A stretch of 64,000 nucleotides of DNA, taken from assembly GCF_031626875.1 (NCBI RefSeq), contig NZ_JANDMF010000004.1, positions 108,810 through 172,809 on the forward strand, written 5' to 3'. This DNA is from Clostridium sp031626875 (GTDB taxonomy: Bacteria; Bacillota; Clostridia; Clostridiales; Clostridiaceae). Shown in pieces: positions 25,068 through 34,251 of the stretch. The notes below the pieces were generated by a model. It was not told the origin of the DNA. It did not search any database and worked only from the letters and a program-made list of their open reading frames with translations. Position 1 is the first letter of the stretch. Each line of letters starts with the position of its first letter. Both the position numbers and the translations under genes were made by a program.

Positions 25068-27257
25068 TTAGATTCTATTAAATTTATTAGAAAGAATAAT
25101 ATATATAGCATTAACTTTATTTGAAGCATTTCCTGATGCATCAATTGCAACTGCTTTAATAACAGTACTATTTTTTATTATTATAGGACCTGTATATAAA
25201 ATACTTTTAGCTGATGGGGCACTTCCATTTAAAGTATAATATATGGATACTCCTGGTGTACTACTACTTAATATTATAGTTTGAGCTGTTTTATATATTC
25301 CACTAGCTATACTTAATTTTGGAGCTGTTGGAGGCTTAATTATATTATATTGATTAATTAAAACCCCTGAAACATTTCCATTAGCATCTACAGCTATAAC
25401 TTTTAATGTACAAGAAGATTTTATATTAACATATCCTATATACAATAAACTCTTAGTTGTTGGAGTACTTCCATCCAAGCTATAATAAAACTTCAAATTT
25501 CCTGGATACTTATCATAAAGCTTTATAAATAAAGAATCTTTATAAGTACCTGATGGAATACTAGCAATTGGAGTTGGTATTGCAATTGAGAGATTTATTT
25601 TGTAGCTTACACTAAGAACTTCTGATGAATTACCACTGGCATCTATAGCAATTGCTTTTAATTTAGTAGTTGAACTTATTGTAATTGGTTCTGAATACAA
25701 CTTGCTTTTTGAGGAAGGTACTGTTCCATCTAGTGTATAGTATATAGACACCCCTTCTGTTTTATCGCTTAACATTACAGTTTGAGCTACACTATATGTT
25801 CCTGATGGTATACTTGCTACAGGTTTTCTAGGACTAATTAATGGATTATTTATTACATAAGTGTTTTCTAAGACTTCTGAAACATTTCCATTAGCATCTA
25901 CAGCTATAGCTTTCAGTGTTGTTGTTGAATTTATAGTAATTGGTGAAGTATATATATTACTACTTGTTGTTGGTGTTGATCCATCAGTAGTGTAGTATAT
26001 TGAAACCTTTTCTGTTGTATCACTTAATGCAACAACTTGATTTGTTGTGTAGCTTCCTCCTGATACACTTGCAATTGGCTTATTAAGTTTAATACTTGGA
26101 ACTTCTGTATTAATTGGTGCTTTTATTAAACCGAAACCATATAAGGAATCTCTGCCAATAACCCCTAAGTCAGATATATTATTATCTAATAGTTCTCTTA
26201 ATTGAGCATTAGTATAGCTTGGATACTTTTGCTTTAATAGAGCTAGATTCCCTGCTACAAATGGTGTTGCCATTGAAGTACCACTCATTTGAACATAACT
26301 ACCATTTAAATAAGTACTTAAGACATTAACTCCAGGTGCACTTACTTCTAGCTTACTTCCTGTAGAAGAAAAATAAGCTCTAGTATTAGTTGAATCTACT
26401 GCTCCAACTGCAATAACAGAAGAATAATTTGCTGGATATTCAATACTAGTACCAATACCATCTGAATTTCCACTATTTCCAGCAGCTGCTACAACTAATA
26501 CTCCATTATTATATGCTTTATTAACAGCACTTTCTAAAGAAATACTTGACTGACTTGAACCAAGGCTCATGGATATTATATCCATCTTATTTTCAATGGC
26601 CCAATCTATTCCTGCTATTATATCAGATGTATAACCACTCCCTGTTGAATTAAGAGCTTTTACAGAATATAATGATGCATCTGGTGCAACACCTTTAACT
26701 CCATTATCTACTCCTTTTCCTGCAATAATTCCTGAAACATGGGTTCCATGTCCATTATCATCAGCATAGGATGTTGTTGTTGCACCATTTATTACATTGA
26801 CACCACCTGAAACAATTAAATCGGGATGAGGTGCTGTTCCTGTATCTATAACAGCAATTTTAACATCTTTACCTGTAAACCCAGATTGCCATGAAGCTGG
26901 AGCCCCAATATCATCCAATCCCCAATTTGTTTGAGTAGTTGCTGAAACCTTAACAACATTATCTTCTTCAACATAAGTTACATTGGGATCATTCTTTAAT
27001 TCTTGAACTTTATCTTGAGTTACATCAACTACTGCTGCTTCAACATTTTTAAATTGGTGTCTAAATTTCCCATTATACTTTGAAACAACTTGACTAGCAT
27101 TAACATCTTTATTTTTTAATTTCACTATATATCTCTTTGTACTGTTTTGTATTGTACTACTGCTAAGAGTTGCAGCACTTGGAGAGCTTGTCCAGCCAAA
27201 TGAAGATGATAGCAATAAAGATGATATAAAAATACTACTAATTTTTTTAAATTTCAT
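25068..27257 (-). CDS. Secreted subtilisin-like serine protease with four C-terminal surface repeats
   Basis: The ATG at 27257 follows GGTGGGTGGG and gives 729 residues. A signal peptide (about 1-29) is followed by an I9-type inhibitor propeptide (about 42-104, RYIVKLKN...VTYVEED). The S8 catalytic domain has Asp138 in VIDTG, His170 in NGHGTHVSG, oxyanion Asn261 in AAAGNSG and Ser328 in SGTSMATP. The last 345 residues are four repeats of about 80, each with an IYYTLDGS-P-type strand and KAIAVDANGN-type end. These are chitobiase/CHB_HEX_C-type beta modules thought to bind cell wall or polysaccharide. The protein is exported, self-processed and probably stays at the cell surface or on substrate. 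Confidence 0.95.
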   Translation of the reverse strand: MKFKKISSIFISSLLLSSSFGWTSSPSAATLSSSTIQNSTKRYIVKLKNKDVNASQVVSKYNGKFRHQFKNVEAAVVDVTQDKVQELKNDPNVTYVEEDNVVKVSATTQTNWGLDDIGAPASWQSGFTGKDVKIAVIDTGTAPHPDLIVSGGVNVINGATTTSYADDNGHGTHVSGIIAGKGVDNGVKGVAPDASLYSVKALNSTGSGYTSDIIAGIDWAIENKMDIISMSLGSSQSSISLESAVNKAYNNGVLVVAAAGNSGNSDGIGTSIEYPANYSSVIAVGAVDSTNTRAYFSSTGSKLEVSAPGVNVLSTYLNGSYVQMSGTSMATPFVAGNLALLKQKYPSYTNAQLRELLDNNISDLGVIGRDSLYGFGLIKAPINTEVPSIKLNKPIASVSGGSYTTNQVVALSDTTEKVSIYYTTDGSTPTTSSNIYTSPITINSTTTLKAIAVDANGNVSEVLENTYVINNPLISPRKPVASIPSGTYSVAQTVMLSDKTEGVSIYYTLDGTVPSSKSKLYSEPITISSTTKLKAIAIDASGNSSEVLSVSYKINLSIAIPTPIASIPSGTYKDSLFIKLYDKYPGNLKFYYSLDGSTPTTKSLLYIGYVNIKSSCTLKVIAVDANGNVSGVLINQYNIIKPPTAPKLSIASGIYKTAQTIILSSSTPGVSIYYTLNGSAPSAKSILYTGPIIIKNSTVIKAVAIDASGNASNKVNAIYIILSNKFNRI

Positions 27258-27377
27258 TTTCCCACCCACCTTATTTTTATTAAATTATAGTTAAACAGCA
27301 GAAATATCCCGCCCTATTTAGACAATTATCGTCATAAACTATACATACCTTTAGAAAAACTTTTACTCAAAAATAAA

Positions 27378-27412
27378 AAGTGTTCAAAGAATTTTTCATC
27401 CTTTAAACACTT
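27378..27412 (-). terminator. Terminator of the lar operon
   Basis: Stem AAGTGTTTAAAG/CTTTGAACACTT on the minus strand with a 10-base loop, followed by TTTATTTTT, 33 bases after the larB stop. Confidence 0.85.
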
Positions 27413-27445
27413 ATCTCATCTAATATTAATTAGAATAAAACTAAT

Positions 27446-28192
27446 CTATAAATTATTTATGATACTGGCACTATAAGCTGCTCCAAATCCATTATCAATA
27501 TTAACCACACTCACTCCACTAGCACAGCTATTTAACATAGATAATAAAGCTGAAATACCCCCTAAATTTGCACCATAACCAACACTTGTAGGTACTGCTA
27601 TTACAGGTTTATCTACAAGCCCTCCTATAACACTAGCTAGGGCACCTTCCATTCCTGCAACAACTATAACAACCTTAGCTCCTCTGATAATATTTAATTT
27701 TGAAAAGAGTCTATGAATACCAGCAACCCCTACATCAGTAATTTTTTCAACTCTATTTCCAAGAAGCTTTGCTGTTTCCACTGCCTCCTCTACAACTGGC
27801 AAATCAGAAGTTCCAGCTGAAACTACTGCAATATAACTTTCAGTAAGTTCTTGCTCTTTTTTTCTAATAGTTATAGTCTTTCCAATCTTATTATATTTAG
27901 TTTCTTTACATATTTCTTTTACTGCATTGTACATTTCTTCAGTGGCTCTAGTCCCTAAGATATTATTTTCTTTACTTAGCATAAATTCAACTATCTCTCT
28001 AACTTGGTCAATGGTTTTTCCTTCACAATATATGACTTCTGGATAGCCTACCCTTACCTCTCTATGATTATCTATCATAGCAAAACCTAAATCTTTGAAT
28101 GGTAAATCTTCCAATCTTTCAAGTGCTTCATCTATGTTTATCTTATTACCTTTAACTGACTCTAATAAAATTTTAAGTTCTGCTCTATTCAT
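27446..28192 (-). CDS. larB: Nickel-pincer cofactor biosynthesis protein LarB
   Basis: 248 residues, full length. The C-terminal 120 residues have the AIR-carboxylase-like fold (AVVSAGTSDLPVVEEA, VVAGMEGALASVIGGL, VPTSVGYGANLGGISALL). The N-terminal part has DNHREVRVGYPEVIYCEGKT, typical of LarB. LarB carboxylates and hydrolyses nicotinic acid adenine dinucleotide, the first step to the nickel-pincer nucleotide of lactate racemase. It is the last gene of the operon, four bases after larE. Confidence 0.95.
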   Translation of the reverse strand: MNRAELKILLESVKGNKINIDEALERLEDLPFKDLGFAMIDNHREVRVGYPEVIYCEGKTIDQVREIVEFMLSKENNILGTRATEEMYNAVKEICKETKYNKIGKTITIRKKEQELTESYIAVVSAGTSDLPVVEEAVETAKLLGNRVEKITDVGVAGIHRLFSKLNIIRGAKVVIVVAGMEGALASVIGGLVDKPVIAVPTSVGYGANLGGISALLSMLNSCASGVSVVNIDNGFGAAYSASIINNL

Positions 28193-28196
28193 AAAC

Positions 28197-29018
28197 TTAT
28201 TGCTCCTTTGATGTCTTATCTAATATAGTTTCATTTAAACTACCAACTCTATACCCTTGTAGATCTAATGATACATATCTAAATCCAAAACTCTTAACTT
28301 TTTCAGAAATATTGTCTAAAAGATCTTCATCAAATAACTTGTGTCTATCTTTTTTCTCTACCTCTATTCTTGCTAAATCTCCATGGCATCTTACCCTAAT
28401 AGCTCTAAATCCCAAGCTCATCATATAAGTTTCTGCTTTTTCAATCTTTTCAAAGTCCTCTACTTTAAGTTCATTTCCATAAGGTATTCGTGTTAAAAGG
28501 CAAGCATAAGGAGGTTTATCCCAAGTATTAAGTCCTAATTCTAGAGAATAACTTCTAATTTCTTCTTTTGTTAATTTACATTCTAATAAAGGGCTCTTTA
28601 CTTCTAATTCTTTTAAAGCCTTTAATCCTGGTCTGTAATCACCTATATCATCAAAGTTTGTCCCATCAATAACATAATTATATCCTTCTTTTTTAGCTAC
28701 TGACTCTATCATACCAAATACTGCTTTTTTACAAAGATAACATCTATTTTCTGGATTATTTCTAATTTCATTAATAATTGGTGCTTCTATAATTTCATGA
28801 TTAACACCTAATTCTTTAACTAATTCTCTTGCCTCTGCTATCTCCCATTTTGGTATATATGGAGATAAAATTGTTACTGCTTTTACATTATCCCCCAGAG
28901 CTTCTTTAGAGACCTTAAGTAAAAACGTACTATCCACTCCACCAGAAAAAGCTAAAACCACCTTTTCTAAGCTTTTTAAATATTGTACTAAATCATGATA
29001 CTTTTTGTTATTTATCAT
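28197..29018 (-). CDS. larE: ATP-dependent sacrificial sulfur transferase LarE
   Basis: 273 residues with the PP-loop SGGVDSTFL near residues 25-33 and the N-type ATP pyrophosphatase fold. NNPENRCYLCKKAVFG near 90-105 holds two cysteines and PPYACLLTRIPYG near 168-180 a third. In Lactiplantibacillus LarE one cysteine gives up its sulfur, whereas homologues with three cysteines can bind a 4Fe-4S cluster and act catalytically. The three here (two in CYLC, one in YACL) fit the cluster-bearing type, which is an inference. The gene overlaps larC by 11 bases. Confidence 0.94.
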   Translation of the reverse strand: MINNKKYHDLVQYLKSLEKVVLAFSGGVDSTFLLKVSKEALGDNVKAVTILSPYIPKWEIAEARELVKELGVNHEIIEAPIINEIRNNPENRCYLCKKAVFGMIESVAKKEGYNYVIDGTNFDDIGDYRPGLKALKELEVKSPLLECKLTKEEIRSYSLELGLNTWDKPPYACLLTRIPYGNELKVEDFEKIEKAETYMMSLGFRAIRVRCHGDLARIEVEKKDRHKLFDEDLLDNISEKVKSFGFRYVSLDLQGYRVGSLNETILDKTSKEQ

Positions 29019-30297
29019 TACATCTATCCTCCACTAACCTATAAACTTCTTTGTAAACAGCTTCTAATGGCACATTTTTTTCTTTTGCTATAGTCTTACA
29101 TTCTTCATATTCAGGTTTATATTTAATTAAATCTCCTTTATAATAGGAATATTTAACTGTAATATCTCCATATGAAGTTTTCACCTTTGAAAATTCCCTA
29201 TCAAGCATTATTTTATCTACCTTATATTTTCTAACACCTATTGAAGTACTTTCTTTAAATACTATATCAAGTACATCTTTCACCCTTTGCTCAGTAACTA
29301 ATATACTTAACTTAACAGCCGGCCTTCCTTTTTTCATTATTATAGATGTCTTATATACATCTAAAGCTCCTTTTTCAAATAAAGTTTCTTCAAGATACCC
29401 ATACATCTCTGGATTCATATCATCTATGTTAGTTTCTATTATATATTGCTCTTCTTTTTCCTCACCTTCTACTATTGTTCCTAAATATACCCTCAGCACA
29501 TTTGGAATTTCTAAATCACGATGTCCAATTCCATATCCTATTTTATCTATAGAAAAATCTATATTATCTGTATATTCTTCAACATTTGCAGATAATATAG
29601 CAGCTCCAGTTGGAGTTGTTGTTTCAAATTGTACTATTCCAGTATTCATTGGAATATTTTTTAATATCTCTACTGTTGCTGGGGCAGGTACTGGCATAAG
29701 TCCATGTGCACACTTTACAAATCCTCCACCTACTTGTACAGAAGAAGCCATAATCTTATCAACATTTAGATAATCTATTGCTATAGCTGCTCCTACTATA
29801 TCAACAATTGAGTCAATAGCTCCAACTTCATGAAAATGTACTTCATATACTGTTTTTCCATGAACTTTTGCCTCTGCTTCAGCTACTTTCATAAAAATAC
29901 TTAAACTTAACATTTTCACTCTATCATTTAAATCGCTAGAATCTATTATTTTCTCAATATCGCTAAGATTTCTATGATCATGATGATATTTTTCTTCATT
30001 TTTGTGTTTAATTCCATAATGAATATGAACATGTTTATGTTCTTTGTGTTTATTATCATGAATATCACCTTGAATATTTTCTTTATCACTCATTGCATTT
30101 TTTAAAATAACATCAACTCTTGTTCCCGTTATACCTAATTTTATAGCTGTTTCCACATTAATTTCATATTCAGAATTTAAATTAAGTTTTGAAAGTTCTT
30201 TAATAATGTATTCTTTAGGAACACCTAAATTTATTAATGCTGCTAAATTCATATCTCCGCTTATACCACAAAAACAATCATAATATAATACCTTCAT
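29008..30297 (-). CDS. larC: Nickel insertion protein LarC, single uninterrupted frame
   Basis: 429 residues from the ATG at 30297, which has GGAG eight bases upstream; the GTG nine bases earlier has a poorer site. MKVLYYDCFCGISGDMNLAA is the usual LarC start. A long histidine-rich insert near 72-106 (HKEHKHVHIHYG, HHDH) fits nickel binding. FHEVGAIDSIVDIVGAA and ETNIDDMNPEMYGYL are conserved family motifs. LarC installs nickel in the pincer cofactor using CTP. In Lactiplantibacillus it is made by ribosomal frameshifting between two frames; here it is one frame. Confidence 0.95.
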   Translation of the reverse strand: MKVLYYDCFCGISGDMNLAALINLGVPKEYIIKELSKLNLNSEYEINVETAIKLGITGTRVDVILKNAMSDKENIQGDIHDNKHKEHKHVHIHYGIKHKNEEKYHHDHRNLSDIEKIIDSSDLNDRVKMLSLSIFMKVAEAEAKVHGKTVYEVHFHEVGAIDSIVDIVGAAIAIDYLNVDKIMASSVQVGGGFVKCAHGLMPVPAPATVEILKNIPMNTGIVQFETTTPTGAAILSANVEEYTDNIDFSIDKIGYGIGHRDLEIPNVLRVYLGTIVEGEEKEEQYIIETNIDDMNPEMYGYLEETLFEKGALDVYKTSIIMKKGRPAVKLSILVTEQRVKDVLDIVFKESTSIGVRKYKVDKIMLDREFSKVKTSYGDITVKYSYYKGDLIKYKPEYEECKTIAKEKNVPLEAVYKEVYRLVEDRCNDK

Positions 30298-30322
30298 CCT
30301 AACCACTCCATCAAATCAAATT

Positions 30323-31048
30323 TTATATAATGTTGTATCTTCTTAAAAATTCTTTGTCCTCTATAACATCTTTATATTTATCATCTCTGATAATTTTATG
30401 TTCTTCTGAAAACACAATAGCTCTATTAAATATACCTTCTACATACTCAAAATCATGAGTAGCACAAATAATAGTTTTTCCACTTTTATTTAATCCCAAC
30501 AACAAATTTCTTAAAAACTTTTTTCCCTTAGGATCTATTCCGTTCATTGGTTCATCTAATATTATAACTTCTGGATTCATAGCTAAGACACTAGCTATTG
30601 CAACTCTTTTCTTTTCTCCACCACTTAAATTATAAGGGTGTTCTTCCTTTAATTTTTCTATATTTAAAAGTTTTAAACAATCTTTAATCCTATCTTCTAT
30701 TTCATCTTCAGGCAATTCCATCTGCATAAGACCAAAGGCTATCTCTTCATAGACTGTTGAACAAAAAAGCTGAGTATCTGAATTTTGAAATACAAATCCT
30801 AATCTTTTATGAAATAATTTAAGATATTTATTATCTTTCAAAGATTCTTCTGTAATTTCTTTATCATCAAATCTGTATATTCCACTATTCGGAAAAATAA
30901 TAGCATTGAATAATTTTAATAGAGTAGATTTTCCACTACCATTTGGACCAATAATAGCTATGGCTTCTCCTTCATCTATACTTAAATTAATATTATCAAG
31001 TGCTAATTTACTTTTATATGTAAATGATATGTTTTCTAAATTTATCAT
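30323..31048 (-). CDS. nikO: ECF transporter ATPase, nickel/cobalt type (NikO/CbiO)
   Basis: 241 residues with Walker A GPNGSGKSTLLKLF near 34-47, Q-loop FVFQNSDTQLF, signature LSGGEKKRVAIASVLAMNP near 143-160, Walker B VIILDEP and His in CATHDFEY. This is the energising subunit of an energy-coupling factor transporter. It lies directly behind NikQ and before larC. Nickel is inferred as substrate because the operon makes a nickel cofactor; cobalt transporters of this family look the same at this level. Confidence 0.9.
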   Translation of the reverse strand: MINLENISFTYKSKLALDNINLSIDEGEAIAIIGPNGSGKSTLLKLFNAIIFPNSGIYRFDDKEITEESLKDNKYLKLFHKRLGFVFQNSDTQLFCSTVYEEIAFGLMQMELPEDEIEDRIKDCLKLLNIEKLKEEHPYNLSGGEKKRVAIASVLAMNPEVIILDEPMNGIDPKGKKFLRNLLLGLNKSGKTIICATHDFEYVEGIFNRAIVFSEEHKIIRDDKYKDVIEDKEFLRRYNII

Positions 31049-31058
31049 GTCTTTCTCC

Positions 31059-31850
31059 TTAATTTAGGTATGCAAATAAAATAATCATAGATAAATTTAT
31101 TATTAAGTAAGTATAATCTGATTTTTTCAGTTTAAAATTTATCTTTTTATTATATTCTCCTGCAAAACCTCTACACTCCATTGCATAATACATTTCTTCA
31201 CTCATTTTATAGGACTTAATAAATAAATTGCCCATTATATTTGTAATTGTATTATATTTATTTGTTGTTTTACCTATTGATCTTAGTTTTAGTGCATATA
31301 ATAAATTAATAGAATACTCTCCTAAAAGTACAATATATTTTATAGTTATATCTATAATCCATATAAACATATCTGGTATAAACATAAACTTTAATGATTT
31401 ACTTATATCACTCCACTTGGTACTATGAGATAATAAATTAATTAGTACTATACTTGTAAGTATCTTTTGAAATATCAATAGACTATTAAATACATTTCCA
31501 TAAATAATAGCTGGAACTAAAATGATTAAGGTAAAGAAAGGAAATATTAAACTGCTTACAAATATTCTTTTTCTAGATTTTTTTTCCATACAGAAGAGTC
31601 CCATTAATACATATATATCTACTATTGAAAGAAAGTAAAAACTTCTTGAAAGAGATATAAATACTATAATTAATATAGTATTTATAACTTTCAAAATTGG
31701 ATTTATTCTATAAATTAATTTATCTTTGTCTTTGCTTTCTCTAATCATTGAAATAGTTTTAATTATAGAAAAAATACTTTTTTCTAAATATGAATTTTTT
31801 TCTTCTTTAGGGTTATAACTATCTTTTTCTAAAAGCCAATCAGGAATCAT
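31059..31850 (-). CDS. nikQ: ECF transporter transmembrane T component (NikQ/CbiQ)
   Basis: 263 residues with about five or six hydrophobic segments between residues 48 and 262. Near the C-terminal third are the conserved T-component regions KLRSIGKT and AMECRGFAGEYN, the latter being the AxxxRGF-type coupling motif that contacts the ATPase. Its start overlaps the nikMN stop by four bases (ATGA), which indicates translational coupling. With NikMN and NikO it makes a complete nickel or cobalt importer in the membrane. Confidence 0.9.
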   Translation of the reverse strand: MIPDWLLEKDSYNPKEEKNSYLEKSIFSIIKTISMIRESKDKDKLIYRINPILKVINTILIIVFISLSRSFYFLSIVDIYVLMGLFCMEKKSRKRIFVSSLIFPFFTLIILVPAIIYGNVFNSLLIFQKILTSIVLINLLSHSTKWSDISKSLKFMFIPDMFIWIIDITIKYIVLLGEYSINLLYALKLRSIGKTTNKYNTITNIMGNLFIKSYKMSEEMYYAMECRGFAGEYNKKINFKLKKSDYTYLIINLSMIILFAYLN

Positions 31851-32830
31851 CTATTCTCCTTTTGTATCTTCTTTAAATTTATTTTACTTATAATTTTGAA
31901 AATACTTAAAATTAGAATAACACCAATTATAGCAGAAAGAATGTATCCAATATATGCCTTCATATTACTAAAATTATAATCAGGAAGTGGTGAATTAAAC
32001 TGAAAACCATTTTCCATTCCTTTAGGAACATATCCTATCAATTCTTTCATTTCATCTGCTCCCCATTCTCCCCAGGCAGTTCCTGTTGCCAAAAGTCCTA
32101 AAGGTGTAGCAAATACTAAAATTCCTATTATATAGTAAAGAGGTCTTATTCTTTTAATAGAATCTTTATAGATTATTTCTGGAAATGCTTTTTTAATATA
32201 ACTATATGCTCCCACTGTAATTATTCCTTCTAAGAAACCTATAACAAGCAAATGAGGTATAGTCATAGCTGGTATTGCCACTGATAAACTATACGGACTA
32301 TACATAGCGAGTCCTGATGCATCTTTAAATATTAGTGGCTGCACTCCAAATTCAATAGCAGCTAATAAGGCTGCAAGATTCACAGAGATATAACTTCCAA
32401 TAAAAGCTCCTATAGTCTCACCTTTTTTGTTCGGAATTACTTTTTTTGTTATTTTAAACAAATAATATGCTATAAAAGGCATTATAAAAGCCATATTAAA
32501 ACAATTTACTCCTATAGCTAAAATTCCACCATCTCCAAAGAACAAAGCTTGAATTACAAGTGCTATAGTAACTGCTAATACAGCACAATATGGTCCAAGT
32601 AAAATAGCAACTAAAGATGCTCCAACAGCATGTCCTGAAGTTCCTCCTGGAAGAGGAACATTAAACATCATAATTAGAAATGAAAATGCTGCTGCAATCC
32701 CAAGCACAGGCATTTTTTGCCTTGTTATTTCTTGTTTTACTTTTGTTGTTGCTCTTTTCCATACAGGTACCATTACTGCCCCAAATGCGGCACAAGTGGA
32801 TGGACTTAAATAATTGTCAGGTATATGCAT
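31847..32830 (-). CDS. nikMN: ECF transporter S component, NikM-NikN fusion (CbiM family)
   Basis: 327 residues. It begins MHIPDNYLSPSTCAAFGA, where the N-terminal MHIP is the metal-binding signature of CbiM/NikM proteins. About seven membrane segments follow, with GGTSGHAVGASLVAILLGP in the core. The last 90 residues (WGEWGADEMKELIGYVP, then a final membrane helix near 295-318) match the fused NikN-type segment. It is the substrate-binding part of the transporter. Such NikMN/Q/O sets sit next to lar genes in lactic acid bacteria, which supports nickel. Confidence 0.92.
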   Translation of the reverse strand: MHIPDNYLSPSTCAAFGAVMVPVWKRATTKVKQEITRQKMPVLGIAAAFSFLIMMFNVPLPGGTSGHAVGASLVAILLGPYCAVLAVTIALVIQALFFGDGGILAIGVNCFNMAFIMPFIAYYLFKITKKVIPNKKGETIGAFIGSYISVNLAALLAAIEFGVQPLIFKDASGLAMYSPYSLSVAIPAMTIPHLLVIGFLEGIITVGAYSYIKKAFPEIIYKDSIKRIRPLYYIIGILVFATPLGLLATGTAWGEWGADEMKELIGYVPKGMENGFQFNSPLPDYNFSNMKAYIGYILSAIIGVILILSIFKIISKINLKKIQKENR

Positions 32831-32863
32831 GTTCTAATTCCTCATTTCATTTAAGATTAGATT

Positions 32864-34021
32864 TTAAACAAATAATTCTCTTACATTTTTTAATTCTTCA
32901 CGAATTTTAATAGCTTGTGGACAATGGCTTTCACATTTACCACATTCTACACAATTTTCTGCTCGTTCTGTCGTAGGTATCATGTTATACCTATTCTTAA
33001 GTTCTTTTTCTGCTATTGGGCTAAAGAATATGTTGTATTCATTATATGCTGTAAAATTTCTAGGAATATTTACTCCAGCTGGGCAAGGCATACAGTATTC
33101 ACAAGCTGTACAATTAACCTTTATTCTTTCTTTAAATGCTTTTTTTGCTTTTTCCATTATTTCTAATTCTTTTTCTGATAGTGAATTTGGTGAAGCTTCA
33201 CTTGCAACTTTGATATTTTCAGTAACATTATCCATTATATTCATTCCACTTAAAACTACAGATACTTCTGGATGATTCCAAACCCATCTTAATGCCCATT
33301 CAGCTGGTGACCTTTTTACTTCTGCTTCTTTAAAAGCTTCTTCAACTGTCTTTGGTAAATTTCTTACTATCTTGCCACCTCTAAGTGGTTCCATAATAAC
33401 TACTCCTAATCCCTTACTAGCTGCATATTCTAATCCTTCTGTTCCTGCTTGGAAGTCTTCATCTAAATAATTATATTGAATTTGACAAAAAGACCAATCA
33501 TAATACTCTATAATTTCTTTAAATGTATCTAATTTATCATGAAACGAAAATCCAGCATATCTTATTCTTCCATCTTTTATAGCTGAATCTAAAAATTCAT
33601 CTATCCCTAAGTTTTTAAGATTTTCCCATAATTCTTTATTTAAAGCATGTACTAAATAGAAATCTATTTTATTTGTTTGTAATCTTTCTAATTGTTCATT
33701 TAAATATTTGTCCATATCTTCTCTGGTTTTAATCAACCAACTAGGAAGCTTTGTTGCTAAATTAACCTTTTCTCTATATCCATTTTTTAATGCTCTTCCT
33801 ACAAATGGTTCACTTTCTCCACCATATCCCATTCCTGTTCCATGATAAGGATATGCTGTATCTATATAATTTACTCCTTCATCTATAGCATGATGAATCA
33901 TTTTAATAGCCTTTTCTTCATCAATTTTTGTTGTATCACTATCTATTATTGGTAATCTCATACACCCAAAGCCTAACTCTGAGACCTTTTCATTTGTTTT
34001 TCCAAGTGTTCTGTATAACAT
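32864..34021 (-). CDS. Aldo/keto reductase with C-terminal 2[4Fe-4S] ferredoxin domain
   Basis: 385 residues. The first 285 form an aldo/keto reductase barrel with SELGFGCMRLP, the catalytic Asp and Tyr in YIDTAYPYHG near 57-66, and the family His in YLVHALNK. The tail has two cluster motifs, CTACEYCMPCPAG near 323-335 and CVECGKCESHCPQAI near 363-377. Such fusions are common in clostridia and should pass electrons between ferredoxin clusters and a carbonyl substrate; the substrate is unknown. The gene ends 33 bases before nikMN on the same strand, so it is probably the first gene of the nickel/lar operon. Confidence 0.92.
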   Translation of the reverse strand: MLYRTLGKTNEKVSELGFGCMRLPIIDSDTTKIDEEKAIKMIHHAIDEGVNYIDTAYPYHGTGMGYGGESEPFVGRALKNGYREKVNLATKLPSWLIKTREDMDKYLNEQLERLQTNKIDFYLVHALNKELWENLKNLGIDEFLDSAIKDGRIRYAGFSFHDKLDTFKEIIEYYDWSFCQIQYNYLDEDFQAGTEGLEYAASKGLGVVIMEPLRGGKIVRNLPKTVEEAFKEAEVKRSPAEWALRWVWNHPEVSVVLSGMNIMDNVTENIKVASEASPNSLSEKELEIMEKAKKAFKERIKVNCTACEYCMPCPAGVNIPRNFTAYNEYNIFFSPIAEKELKNRYNMIPTTERAENCVECGKCESHCPQAIKIREELKNVRELFV

Positions 34022-34191
34022 GATAATTCCCCCTTAATTTTTAGCAAAATTTTACAATTAATTCATTATACTATACTCTTTTATTATTGTACACCTTAGA
34101 GTCCACTCTAAGTAAATACTTTTTTATAATTTTCCCAATATTTTGTTTATATTTTATGCCATTAACCATAATTCAAAAAAATTTATAATAA

Positions 34192-34229
34192 AAAAATCAG
34201 TATAAGATTTAAATCTTATACCGATTTTT
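34192..34229 (-). terminator. Terminator after the chemoreceptor gene
   Basis: A nearly perfect inverted repeat, AAAAATCAGTATAAGATTT against AAATCTTATACCGATTTTT, with T runs on both strands, 22 bases after the stop of the gene at 34252. Confidence 0.85.
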
Positions 34230-34251
34230 AATTAAACATCTTTCAAACATA

